A DNA stretch of 64,000 nt from an uncultured Nonlabens sp. (GTDB lineage: Bacteria; Bacteroidota; Bacteroidia; Flavobacteriales; Flavobacteriaceae). The notes under the pieces are model-generated. The model saw only the letters and a program-made list of their open reading frames with translations, ran no database searches and was not told the DNA's origin. A program made the position numbers and the translations under genes. Shown piece after piece: positions 27,737 to 35,625 of this stretch. The stretch covers positions 186,001 through 250,000 of the forward strand of contig CANLKV010000001.1 in NCBI GenBank assembly GCA_947491755.1, in the 5' to 3' direction. How positions within the stretch are numbered: the stretch's first letter is position 1; each line of letters opens with the position of its first letter.

Positions 27737-28480
27737 CTAGTTTCTTCCTTGTTCGTCTGGATATAATTCTGGTAAAGGATCGCTTTGCCATATTTCTTTT
27801 GTCTCCACACACAAGGCAGAGAGTGGACCCGTAAAAGCCGCACCAGTATCAACATTCCATACGTTTGCTGCCTGTAACGGCCTTGTAGAATCCAGCCTTG
27901 TGGTGGGTGTATGACCTATAAATATTTCCCTATATAATTTTAAACGATTAGGAAATCTAGGATGCTCTGGATCTAGATTAGGATCTATACACAACGCCAT
28001 CTCCCATAAGGATCGATCCCAGTATGGTAGGTTTTTATAATATTCATAATGCGGCCCATTGAGATTATGAAAACCTGCATGAAAAAAACCATTGTCCTTG
28101 TACTCATAAAAATTATGCAGCTCTTGTTTTAAAAAATAAATATGACGGTCTACATCTTTCTTTGATTTTCCCTTATAACTTACTACGGTTTGCTCACCAC
28201 CGTGATGCAGCCACATGCTCTCTTGTTTGCCCGTCTCTAGATAATTCAACACGAGCTCGTCATGATTACCGCGCAAAAAAACAGGCGCAGTCGCATTTTG
28301 TGATAAACGACTGTTACTTAGATGGATGAGATGCTCAATGACCTCATAGCTTTGCGACCATCCATCTACATAATCTCCTAAAAATATGAGCATATCATCA
28401 GACCGGACGTCAATGCGCTGTAGTAATTGCAGCAGTGCTTTATAACCGCCATGTATGTCTCCTATTGCTATTGTTCTCAA
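27737..28480 (-). CDS. calcineurin-like metallophosphoesterase (PPP-type phosphatase)
   Basis: 247 residues. Metal-binding motifs are in order: GDIHGGYKAL (N-terminus), FLGDYVDGW and LRGNHDEL (about residue 89), then later His residues in HAGFHN and GHTPTTR. These fit the serine/threonine-phosphatase/symmetrical diadenosine tetraphosphatase branch. The substrate is unknown. Its start overlaps the end of the AlbA_2-domain gene by 4 bp, so the two are translationally coupled. Confidence 0.85.
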   Translation of the reverse strand: MRTIAIGDIHGGYKALLQLLQRIDVRSDDMLIFLGDYVDGWSQSYEVIEHLIHLSNSRLSQNATAPVFLRGNHDELVLNYLETGKQESMWLHHGGEQTVVSYKGKSKKDVDRHIYFLKQELHNFYEYKDNGFFHAGFHNLNGPHYEYYKNLPYWDRSLWEMALCIDPNLDPEHPRFPNRLKLYREIFIGHTPTTRLDSTRPLQAANVWNVDTGAAFTGPLSALCVETKEIWQSDPLPELYPDEQGRN

Positions 28481-29613
28481 GAATTGTATTTTACTTTCCT
28501 CAATATACGCAAGCTCTCTTTATAAGCTTTATAAGTATCTGCAAAATTTTTGAGATAACTCTTTGCAGCGTTCATCTTGTCAATAGGTTCTCCCACGTTG
28601 TTAAAATGGCATATAAGCATAGTTTCTGGAAGGTTGCGCAAATCAACAAGCATCTGCCCAGTCAACGGTTGGCCTTTTGAGATCTTATTGAGTAAAGAAA
28701 GGTTTGCATTATATATATGATGCAATGTACGGCGATCATAATAGGGCGGATTAAACAATATTTTATTTTCCAGCTTGTATGTGCCGTTAGGAAAGAATCG
28801 TAATGTCTGACGTTCTAATGGATAATAGGTTTGTCTATTTGCCAGGCCCATTTCTACAAATTCTAGAATACTGAAACTATCCTCGTCATAAGAGATTTGA
28901 ACCTCGTCCAGCGCACTATAAAAAAGACGCACTTGCTCATTTACCATCTCAATATCTACCCTATAATAATATTCCTGCCCCTTTTTGCGTTTGATTTTAC
29001 CTGACCAGCAAATGACAAACTGTTCTTTAAATACTTTATAAAACACCTCTAAACCATGATCCCGGCGGCTCATAAAATCTTGAACCCTATCTAAAGTGAG
29101 TTCGATATTATTGCGAGCATTTTTTTCAATTTCTTCTACCGTAGTAGAGTTGACATCTTTTACCTCAATATCGTAGTTTTTAGGCATGGAAATGCTCCCC
29201 TCCCTAAAAAAAACAGCGCCACCATAATATTTCCAGATGTTCTTGCGCAGGGCTGTAATGCCGCGTTGTGCTCTTATAGTGACCAGACCCACCACCTTAT
29301 CTACTGGCAAATGCGGAAAAGGAACATTTTCATACTGTACCAGCGGTGGGTTATCTAGATATGCATTGATTAAATTTTGCAGTTTTGAGTCATCAAAAAA
29401 GTCAACGCCTACGATCTCATTTTTTCTATCATCCACTCCTACCACAATAAAACTATTATTCCTAGGATTAGAGTTAGACAGCGCACAGATGTGCTTTAAA
29501 AATTTTGCCTTGCCTTCTTTTTGCGATAAATCCACCCGCAATTTCTTATCATAAAAGCTATTCTCATCGTTGTGAGCCAACAAATTTCTTATCAATAGGC
29601 GCTTATTAATCAT
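28477..29613 (-). CDS. AlbA_2/Schlafen-type putative DNA/RNA-binding protein
   Basis: 378 residues. The N-terminal 150 residues match the AlbA_2 (SLFN) domain: ENSFYDKKLRVDLSQKEGKAKFLKHICALSNSNPRNNSFIVVGVDDRKNEIVG is the typical 'E-x-K..l..s..gkae.lk.i.A.aNs..g..l.iGV.d' pattern. The C-terminal 230 residues are not recognised. AlbA_2 proteins are annotated as transcriptional regulators or nucleases, and the activity here is unknown. It is coupled to the downstream phosphoesterase. Confidence 0.75.
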   Translation of the reverse strand: MINKRLLIRNLLAHNDENSFYDKKLRVDLSQKEGKAKFLKHICALSNSNPRNNSFIVVGVDDRKNEIVGVDFFDDSKLQNLINAYLDNPPLVQYENVPFPHLPVDKVVGLVTIRAQRGITALRKNIWKYYGGAVFFREGSISMPKNYDIEVKDVNSTTVEEIEKNARNNIELTLDRVQDFMSRRDHGLEVFYKVFKEQFVICWSGKIKRKKGQEYYYRVDIEMVNEQVRLFYSALDEVQISYDEDSFSILEFVEMGLANRQTYYPLERQTLRFFPNGTYKLENKILFNPPYYDRRTLHHIYNANLSLLNKISKGQPLTGQMLVDLRNLPETMLICHFNNVGEPIDKMNAAKSYLKNFADTYKAYKESLRILRKVKYNS

Positions 29614-29649
29614 GGACTTAAATATAAGACAGGTGATCCTTTTAAGTTC

Positions 29650-29663
29650 GCTTTCGCGAAAGC
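29650..29663. repeat. dispersed palindrome, copy 7 (intergenic)
   Basis: Perfect copy whose symmetry extends to 20 bp (29647-29666), between the divergent AlbA_2 and lpxH genes and upstream of the lpxH promoter box. Confidence 0.95.
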
Positions 29664-29734
29664 GAAATAACCCCTACTCATATGCATAAAATGATCTGTG
29701 CAAACAATTACAAGCGACAATCTACTGTTATGAC

Positions 29735-29742
29735 TATCTTTG
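29735..29742 (+). promoter_or_regulatory. -7 box directly before lpxH
   Basis: TATCTTTG fits TAnnTTTG and ends 5 nt before the ATG at 29748. It lies inside longer in-frame ORF versions, which supports the later start. Confidence 0.5.
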
Positions 29743-29747
29743 ACCAC

Positions 29748-30506
29748 ATGCAAGTACCGGAAGGAAAAAAAATATACTTTTCAAGCGATAATCATTTAGG
29801 TGCGCCTACTGCAGCCTTGAGTAAGCCTAGAGAAATGAAGTTTTTGAGATGGCTACAAATGGCTCAAAAAGATGCTGCAGCGATATTTTTGCTAGGGGAT
29901 TTGTTTGATTTCTGGTTTGAATATAAGACGGTAGTCCCAAAAGGTCAGGTGCGTGTGCTAGGAAAGCTTGCCGAAATTAAAGACAGCGGTATCCCCATCT
30001 ATTTTTTTGTAGGCAATCACGATTTGTGGATGTCCGGTTATTTTGAAGAAGAATTAGGTATACCCGTTTTTCACGAACCTAAAGAATTTGAGTTCAACGG
30101 TAAGCGTTTTCTTATAGGGCATGGTGATGGTAAGGGCCCAGGTGACAAAGGGTACAAACGGATGAAGAAAGTATTTACCAATCCTTTTTTTCAGTGGTGT
30201 TTTAGATGGATCCATCCAGATGTAGGTGTACGCCTGGCAAGATACCTGTCAGTAAAAAATAAATTAATTTCTGGAGATGAAGACGCTCAATTTTTAGGAG
30301 AAGAAAAGGAGTGGCTGGCTCAATACTGCCGTCGCAAACTAGAATCTCGCCATTATGATTACTTTATTTTTGGCCATAGGCACTTGTTTATGGAAATAAA
30401 GTTGAGCAGTAATAGCACTTATTATAATCTGGGCGACTGGATCACACAGTACCGATATGCTACTTTTGACGGTAAAAACGTATGTCTACAAAAGTTTGAG
30501 GAATAA
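29748..30506 (+). CDS. lpxH: UDP-2,3-diacylglucosamine diphosphatase
   Basis: 252 residues from the ATG at 29748 (MQVPEGKKIYFSSDNHLGAPT), the start expected for flavobacterial homologues. Upstream in-frame ATGs at 29682 and 29730 would place the promoter box inside the gene. It hydrolyses UDP-2,3-diacylglucosamine to lipid X in lipid A synthesis at the inner face of the inner membrane. Metallophosphoesterase motifs: SSDNHLG, LGDLFDFWFE, VGNHDLWM, GHGDGKG and FGHRHLFME. Confidence 0.92.
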   Translation: MQVPEGKKIYFSSDNHLGAPTAALSKPREMKFLRWLQMAQKDAAAIFLLGDLFDFWFEYKTVVPKGQVRVLGKLAEIKDSGIPIYFFVGNHDLWMSGYFEEELGIPVFHEPKEFEFNGKRFLIGHGDGKGPGDKGYKRMKKVFTNPFFQWCFRWIHPDVGVRLARYLSVKNKLISGDEDAQFLGEEKEWLAQYCRRKLESRHYDYFIFGHRHLFMEIKLSSNSTYYNLGDWITQYRYATFDGKNVCLQKFEE

Positions 30507-30575
30507 CAAATTGAGACAAAAATAGGTTTCAGTTGATATTTATCGTTATTTTATGCGGTATATCCTATTTACAAG

Positions 30576-30599
30576 AATTAACTTACACGTGTGTTAATT
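30576..30599. promoter_or_regulatory. near-perfect inverted repeat upstream of the histidine kinase gene
   Basis: AATTAAC (30576-30582) and GTTAATT (30593-30599) flank a perfect 8-bp palindrome ACACGTGT (30585-30592), with a 2-nt offset on one side. It lies 40 nt before the kinase ATG and is a candidate operator. Confidence 0.4.
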
Positions 30600-30639
30600 T
30601 CTTATTGACATTTCCAACCATTTTATGTTGTAGAGTTTT

Positions 30640-32466
30640 ATGGGCAAGAATTTAAATTTTACTGCAATTAAACAAGCGCCCGTCGCCATTGCTTATCTAG
30701 ATAGGGATCTCAATTATATCGCTCACTCTGCAAAATGGTGCGAAGATTATAATTTGAAAGAAACTGATCTCAAAGGCAGAAATCACTACGAGGTATTCCC
30801 AGAAATCAGTCAAGAATGGAGAGATAAGCATCAACGCATATTAAGAACTGGTGTGGCAGAATCAAACCCAGCGCAGCTTTTTGTAAGAAAAGATGGAACA
30901 GAACAATGGCTCAAATGGACTGTTTCCCCCATTATATCAGAGTCTGAAGAAATTTTTGGGCTCATTTTTAGTACAGAGGACATCACAGAAACGATGGCCT
31001 ATAAGCAAAAAATGAACCGAGAGCATCAACTGCTTATGGATGCTACTAACAAAGCCAAAATAGGCACCTGGGAATACAACTTTGAAACTAATGAATTATT
31101 CTGGTCATCTGTTACTAAACAGCTTCATGAAGTTGACGAAAACTATGTCCCAGATGTAGCAAACGGAATAGAGTTTTATAAAGAAGGTGAAAGTCGTGAC
31201 ACTGTTACTGCATTATTTAACAAATGCCAGATTACCGGCGGACCCTATGAGGCAGAGCTACAAATAGTAACCGCTACTGGAAAGGAACGCTGGGTGCGCA
31301 GCACTCTCAAAGGTGATATCGTAGACGGCGATTGTTTACGTCAATACGGGACCTTTGAAGATATTACGGAAAAGATAGAAGCTGATATAGCCTACAAGCT
31401 AGCACTGAGTAAATTTCAAGATGTATTTATTGCCTCTGGTGTAGGTATGCTTGTGCTAGACCCCTTTGATTTAAAAATCAAACAAGCAAATCCCAAAATA
31501 TGTGAGTTGCTCGACCTAGATCCAGTTTCTGTAGCTTCGACAACATTAGAAATGCTTATCTCAAAAAATGAGTTTTCAGGATTTTATGATCTAGTACAAC
31601 AACTACTTAATAAAAACATCAATCGATTAGAGATTGACGCAAAGCTCAAAAAATCTGACGGTAAGTTTATCAGTTGTTCTATTGTAGGCTCTTTAATTGA
31701 GGATGCCCTAGGGAATCCTGTGAGTATCGTTGTGCAAGCTATTGACCTAACTGAAATTAAGAAAAAAGAAAAGGAACTTAAATCATTCACTAGGTATGTA
31801 GAGCAACAGAATGATCGACTCATGAATTTTGCACATATTGTTTCTCATAACCTGAGATCACACTCAAGTAATTTTGAGGTCTTGCTCCATTTATATGATC
31901 AAGAAACTAGTGAAGATGATAAAGAGAATATCATCAAACTCCTCAATTCCTCTAGCAGACAGTTATCTGAAACGATAGGCCATTTAAATGAGGTGGTGAC
32001 CGTTAACTCCAATAAGATTGAATTGATATCGATAGGACTCAAAGAAAATATTCTAAGAGTTATGGACAACATCACATCGCAGATCAAAGAAAATGATGTG
32101 GATATCAACCTAGACATTGCAGACGACTTTACTGTTGATGCATCACCTGCTTATCTAGAGAGTGTATTTCTCAACTTGTTGACCAACAGCATCAAGTATC
32201 GTAAAGAGAATGAACCTGTAATAATTGAAATTAGCGCTTACCGCCATAAAGGAAAATCAAAAATCTTGTTTCAAGATAATGGTATAGGTATAGACCTAGA
32301 ACTACATGGCCACAAAATTTTTGGAATGTATAAAACTTTTCATGGCAATAAAGATGCAAAAGGTATAGGGCTTTATATTACAAAAAACCAAATAGAAGCA
32401 ATGGGAGGATCTATTAATGTTGAAAGCCAAGTGAATATAGGCACCCGATTCAAAATTACATTATGA
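30640..32466 (+). CDS. PAS-domain sensor histidine kinase
   Basis: 608 residues and no transmembrane segment, so cytoplasmic sensing. Three PAS domains lie at about 8-117 (with PAC region LKWTVSPIISESEEIFGLIFSTEDITE), 129-245 and 258-375. The dimerisation/phosphoacceptor helix carries the atypical H-box HIVSHNLRSHSSNFEVL (His403), common in Bacteroidota kinases. The HATPase_c domain has LTNSIKYR (N box), FQDNGIGID (G1), GMYKTFHG and GIGLYITK (G2). It overlaps the receiver gene by 4 bp (ATGA), making a two-gene phosphotransfer unit. The stimulus is unknown. Confidence 0.9.
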   Translation: MGKNLNFTAIKQAPVAIAYLDRDLNYIAHSAKWCEDYNLKETDLKGRNHYEVFPEISQEWRDKHQRILRTGVAESNPAQLFVRKDGTEQWLKWTVSPIISESEEIFGLIFSTEDITETMAYKQKMNREHQLLMDATNKAKIGTWEYNFETNELFWSSVTKQLHEVDENYVPDVANGIEFYKEGESRDTVTALFNKCQITGGPYEAELQIVTATGKERWVRSTLKGDIVDGDCLRQYGTFEDITEKIEADIAYKLALSKFQDVFIASGVGMLVLDPFDLKIKQANPKICELLDLDPVSVASTTLEMLISKNEFSGFYDLVQQLLNKNINRLEIDAKLKKSDGKFISCSIVGSLIEDALGNPVSIVVQAIDLTEIKKKEKELKSFTRYVEQQNDRLMNFAHIVSHNLRSHSSNFEVLLHLYDQETSEDDKENIIKLLNSSSRQLSETIGHLNEVVTVNSNKIELISIGLKENILRVMDNITSQIKENDVDINLDIADDFTVDASPAYLESVFLNLLTNSIKYRKENEPVIIEISAYRHKGKSKILFQDNGIGIDLELHGHKIFGMYKTFHGNKDAKGIGLYITKNQIEAMGGSINVESQVNIGTRFKITL

Positions 32467-32876
32467 AACCTTTAAACTATACCTGGATCGTTGATGACGA
32501 TGATATTTTTGTATTCACCGTTCAAAAAATGATGCGTAAAAATAAATTGACGCACAAGTTAGATATATTTTCTAACGGTATGGATGCTAAACTTCAGTTG
32601 GATAAAAGTAAACAGGCTAAACTTGCTTACCCTGAAGTAATTTTACTGGACATAAACATGCCTATTCTCGATGGGTGGCAATTTATGGATGCCTTTTCTC
32701 AATTTGATGATAAGGACAAAATAATAATTTTCATGGTCAGCTCTTCCATAGATCCTAAAGATCGCTCCCGGTCTGAATTTTATGAGGATATAGAGGATTT
32801 TATCGTAAAACCAGTTACTATAGAAGACCTTAAACAAATGGTTGATCAAGCGCAATCATCAATGAATATCTCTTAA
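32463..32876 (+). CDS. stand-alone response regulator receiver protein (CheY-like)
   Basis: 137 residues: a single receiver domain without an output domain. Acidic pocket VDDDDIF (about 10-16), phosphoacceptor Asp63 in ILLDINMPILDG, a Ser in MVSSS at the switch position, and Lys in IVKPV. It is coupled to the upstream kinase by a 4-bp overlap. Its 3' end overlaps the convergent recJ by 18 bp. The output partner is unknown. Confidence 0.92.
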   Translation: MKPLNYTWIVDDDDIFVFTVQKMMRKNKLTHKLDIFSNGMDAKLQLDKSKQAKLAYPEVILLDINMPILDGWQFMDAFSQFDDKDKIIIFMVSSSIDPKDRSRSEFYEDIEDFIVKPVTIEDLKQMVDQAQSSMNIS

Positions 32877-34553
32877 TCTCAACTGCAAGCTTGTGACGTT
32901 GTTCCAGGTATTCTCGTCTAGTGAATAAACGATGTCAAATGGTTGATTGTTAGAGATCAATTCCAATTGATCACCCAGATTGAATCCTATTGCATTGTAT
33001 TTTAAGGGTGATTTAGGACGGTCTGTTATACAGGCCTTAAGATGGGTTTTTTCTGATCCTACCTGTTTAGCATATCCAGTATCATAGACTTTATTTGTTA
33101 AAAAAACTGGTGTCATATTGCCTGGACCATAGGGTTCCATTTGTTTTAGTATTCTATAAAACTTAGGAGAAATAGCTGATAGTGGCAGCTGGAGATCTAC
33201 TGTAATTTCTTCGCTACGGTTTTGTGTATGAATAGTGCCACAAACAACCTCTTCAAATCGCTCTTTGAACCTATCGTAATTTTCTTCTTTCAAAGTAAGA
33301 CCTGCAGCGTATTTGTGACCTCCATATTGTTCAATAAATTCAGAACATTGACTTAAAGCATCGTACACATCAAAACCACGCACACTGCGCACACTGGCTG
33401 CCAGCTTGTCTCCACTTTTTGTAAATACAATGGTAGGCCTATAATAAGTCTCAATCAACCTGGACGCGACTATACCTATAACTCCTTTGTGCCATGTAGG
33501 ATCGTAGACAACAGTGGTAAAACGATTCTCTTCTTTTAGATTTATAATTTGTTCTAGGGCTGCCTTTGTTATCCATTGATCTGTCTCTTTGCGATCTGTA
33601 TTATTCTGCTCAATTTCTTGTGCAAGTTGGACGGCTAGTTCAATAGTGTTTGCCGTGAGCAGCTCCACAGCAAATAATCCATGCTTCATTCTACCAGCGG
33701 CGTTGATGCGCGGTGCAATGGTAAATACAACATCTGTTGAAGTAAGCTTTGTTTTATTTAATTGCGATATAATTGCCTGAAAACCTGGACGCGGACTCGT
33801 ATTTAATACATGTAATCCATGATAGGCAAGAATCCTATTTTCATCAATCATAGGAACGATATCTGCCCCTATTGCGGTCGCAACCAGATCTAGATAGGGG
33901 ATAAGAATATCAAAATTCCAGCCTTGAGCGATAGTATATGCTTGACATAACTTAAAACCAACACCACAACCACATAATTCATCAAACGGGTAATTGCAAT
34001 CCTCACGTTTAGGGTCTAGAACCGCTACTGCTGCAGGTAGTTTTTTATCTGGCCGGTGATGGTCACCAATTATAAAGTCTATGCCCTTTTCTTTTGCATA
34101 ATCTACTTTGTCAATGGCTTTAACCCCACAATCTAAGGCTATAATTAATGATATATTATTATCACTTGCATAGTCTATACCTGTGTAACTTACACCATAA
34201 CCTTCGCTATATCGATCTGGTATGTAGCTGGATACATTAGGATAAAAACTACCTAGAAAGGTGCTTACTAAAGCTACACTAGTTGTACCATCAACATCAT
34301 AATCGCCATAGACTAATATATTCTCTTTGCGATCGACAGCCTTTTGAATACGGTCTACCGCCTCTTGCATATCCGTCATCAAAAAAGGATCGTATAACTC
34401 TTTTAGGGAAGGTCTAAAAAATGATTTTGCCTTTTCAAAACTATCTATTCCACGCTGGACTAATAAGCCAGACAAAACTGGATCAATATTAAGATCTTTA
34501 GCTAGACGGTTTTGCAAGTGTTCTTCTGGTGGTGGCTTTAGAGTCCAGCGCAT
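32859..34553 (-). CDS. recJ: single-stranded-DNA exonuclease RecJ
   Basis: 564 residues, full length. A 5'-3' ssDNA exonuclease for recombination and mismatch repair. DHH-family motifs: YGDYDVDGTTS (N-terminal), ALDCGVKA and IIGDHHRPDKKLP (DHH), DPKREDCNYPFDELCGCGVGFKL, and a DHHA1 region APRINAAGRM, with SVRGFDVYDALSQC...QYGGHKYAAGLTL. The C-terminal OB region includes EPYGPGNMTPVF. The last 18 bp overlap the response regulator gene tail to tail. Confidence 0.96.
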   Translation of the reverse strand: MRWTLKPPPEEHLQNRLAKDLNIDPVLSGLLVQRGIDSFEKAKSFFRPSLKELYDPFLMTDMQEAVDRIQKAVDRKENILVYGDYDVDGTTSVALVSTFLGSFYPNVSSYIPDRYSEGYGVSYTGIDYASDNNISLIIALDCGVKAIDKVDYAKEKGIDFIIGDHHRPDKKLPAAVAVLDPKREDCNYPFDELCGCGVGFKLCQAYTIAQGWNFDILIPYLDLVATAIGADIVPMIDENRILAYHGLHVLNTSPRPGFQAIISQLNKTKLTSTDVVFTIAPRINAAGRMKHGLFAVELLTANTIELAVQLAQEIEQNNTDRKETDQWITKAALEQIINLKEENRFTTVVYDPTWHKGVIGIVASRLIETYYRPTIVFTKSGDKLAASVRSVRGFDVYDALSQCSEFIEQYGGHKYAAGLTLKEENYDRFKERFEEVVCGTIHTQNRSEEITVDLQLPLSAISPKFYRILKQMEPYGPGNMTPVFLTNKVYDTGYAKQVGSEKTHLKACITDRPKSPLKYNAIGFNLGDQLELISNNQPFDIVYSLDENTWNNVTSLQLRLRDIH

Positions 34554-34670
34554 AGTTTTTTTTGCAGTTTGCTATTGATTTACAACGCTATTTCATGTAC
34601 TAGGGCAACTTTGAAAGATAAAGGAAGGTTTGAACCCAATAATAAAGATAACCCCTAGCACTATTAGGAT

Positions 34671-35492
34671 TTATTTGATTAATACGATACGATTGGTTTT
34701 TTCCTGATCGTCATATTCTATAATAAACTCTTCTCCCTCGATAAATCCTATACCAGTAAATTCCCGAGCAGTGACTAGATAAACTCCTGCAGCAGACTTT
34801 CTACCGCTGCCTATTACAGCCCCATGTTGAAATAATTCAAAAGCCTCACCATCATCATTAAATTTGAGTGCAAATTCTTCTGGGCTGGTATCTTCATAGT
34901 CAAATCTTTTTGACTGAATGCGCTGCTCAATCGCTTTTTGCAATTCTTTTTGCCTTAATTCTTTAGATTTATCAATTGCAACGGTTGTACCTCTCTCTTT
35001 TTGAGCAGTTTGCTCTGCCAGTAAAATAGAATTAACTTCTGTTTTTTCTGTTATACCCTTTCTATTGCCGCCATTGTATTCATATCCTGCTAATTGAAAT
35101 GATTCAAAAGCCTCTCTAGTCGCCGAAAAATATGCTTTTTCAAAATCCTTCTCACGCCCCCTTGCAGTAGCAGTTTCAAAAAGCACATTGTTATTGCAGT
35201 CTACCAATCTAGCAGTAATATCTGCCCAGAAGGTTCCCTTCTTATCAACCTCCAGGCGCATAGCATTACAAATTCCTAGATTCATATCTGGGGGTAACAC
35301 CTCATTATTGCGATAAGCCTCAAATCCATATTTTTTAAGTAAGAAAACCATCAGCTCATTCAAGCGGTATTCATTAGCTTCTTTCTGGAATTCATACTGA
35401 TTGCTTACGATAACATATTTGTAATCATTTACAGATTGTGCCAGGGTTGTGACTCCCGTAATCAATAAAATAGCAAAGCATAAATTTTTCAT
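34671..35492 (-). CDS. exported protein of unknown function
   Basis: 273 residues with a signal peptide (MKNLCFAILLITGVTTLA, mature QSVNDYKY). The first 130 residues (YVIVSNQYEFQKEANEYRLNELMVFLLKKYGFEAYRNNE...) look like a compact alpha/beta domain seen in flavobacterial secreted proteins. A charged, probably helical stretch (about 165-205) separates it from a C-terminal segment. I do not recognise a function. It is flanked by the divergent recQ. Confidence 0.7.
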   Translation of the reverse strand: MKNLCFAILLITGVTTLAQSVNDYKYVIVSNQYEFQKEANEYRLNELMVFLLKKYGFEAYRNNEVLPPDMNLGICNAMRLEVDKKGTFWADITARLVDCNNNVLFETATARGREKDFEKAYFSATREAFESFQLAGYEYNGGNRKGITEKTEVNSILLAEQTAQKERGTTVAIDKSKELRQKELQKAIEQRIQSKRFDYEDTSPEEFALKFNDDGEAFELFQHGAVIGSGRKSAAGVYLVTAREFTGIGFIEGEEFIIEYDDQEKTNRIVLIK

Positions 35493-35590
35493 AGAAACCA
35501 GTTAATTAATATCGTAAAGATAAATGTTTTAACGATCATGTACAGCAAATAACCATTCCCTCGCAACATGTATAAGGGCGCTGGGCTGCT

Positions 35591-35598
35591 TATCTTTG
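35591..35598 (+). promoter_or_regulatory. putative -7 box for recQ
   Basis: TATCTTTG matches TAnnTTTG, 27 nt before the ATG at 35626, and overlaps a TTG (35596) that could otherwise be called as the start. Confidence 0.45.
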
Positions 35599-35625
35599 AG
35601 ATTTTTCGAGCGACCTCTACAGATC

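Noticed and set aside
29682..29747. Longer lpxH from 29682
   Set aside because: It would contain the promoter box and adds residues not found in the family; the ATG at 29748 matches the expected start.
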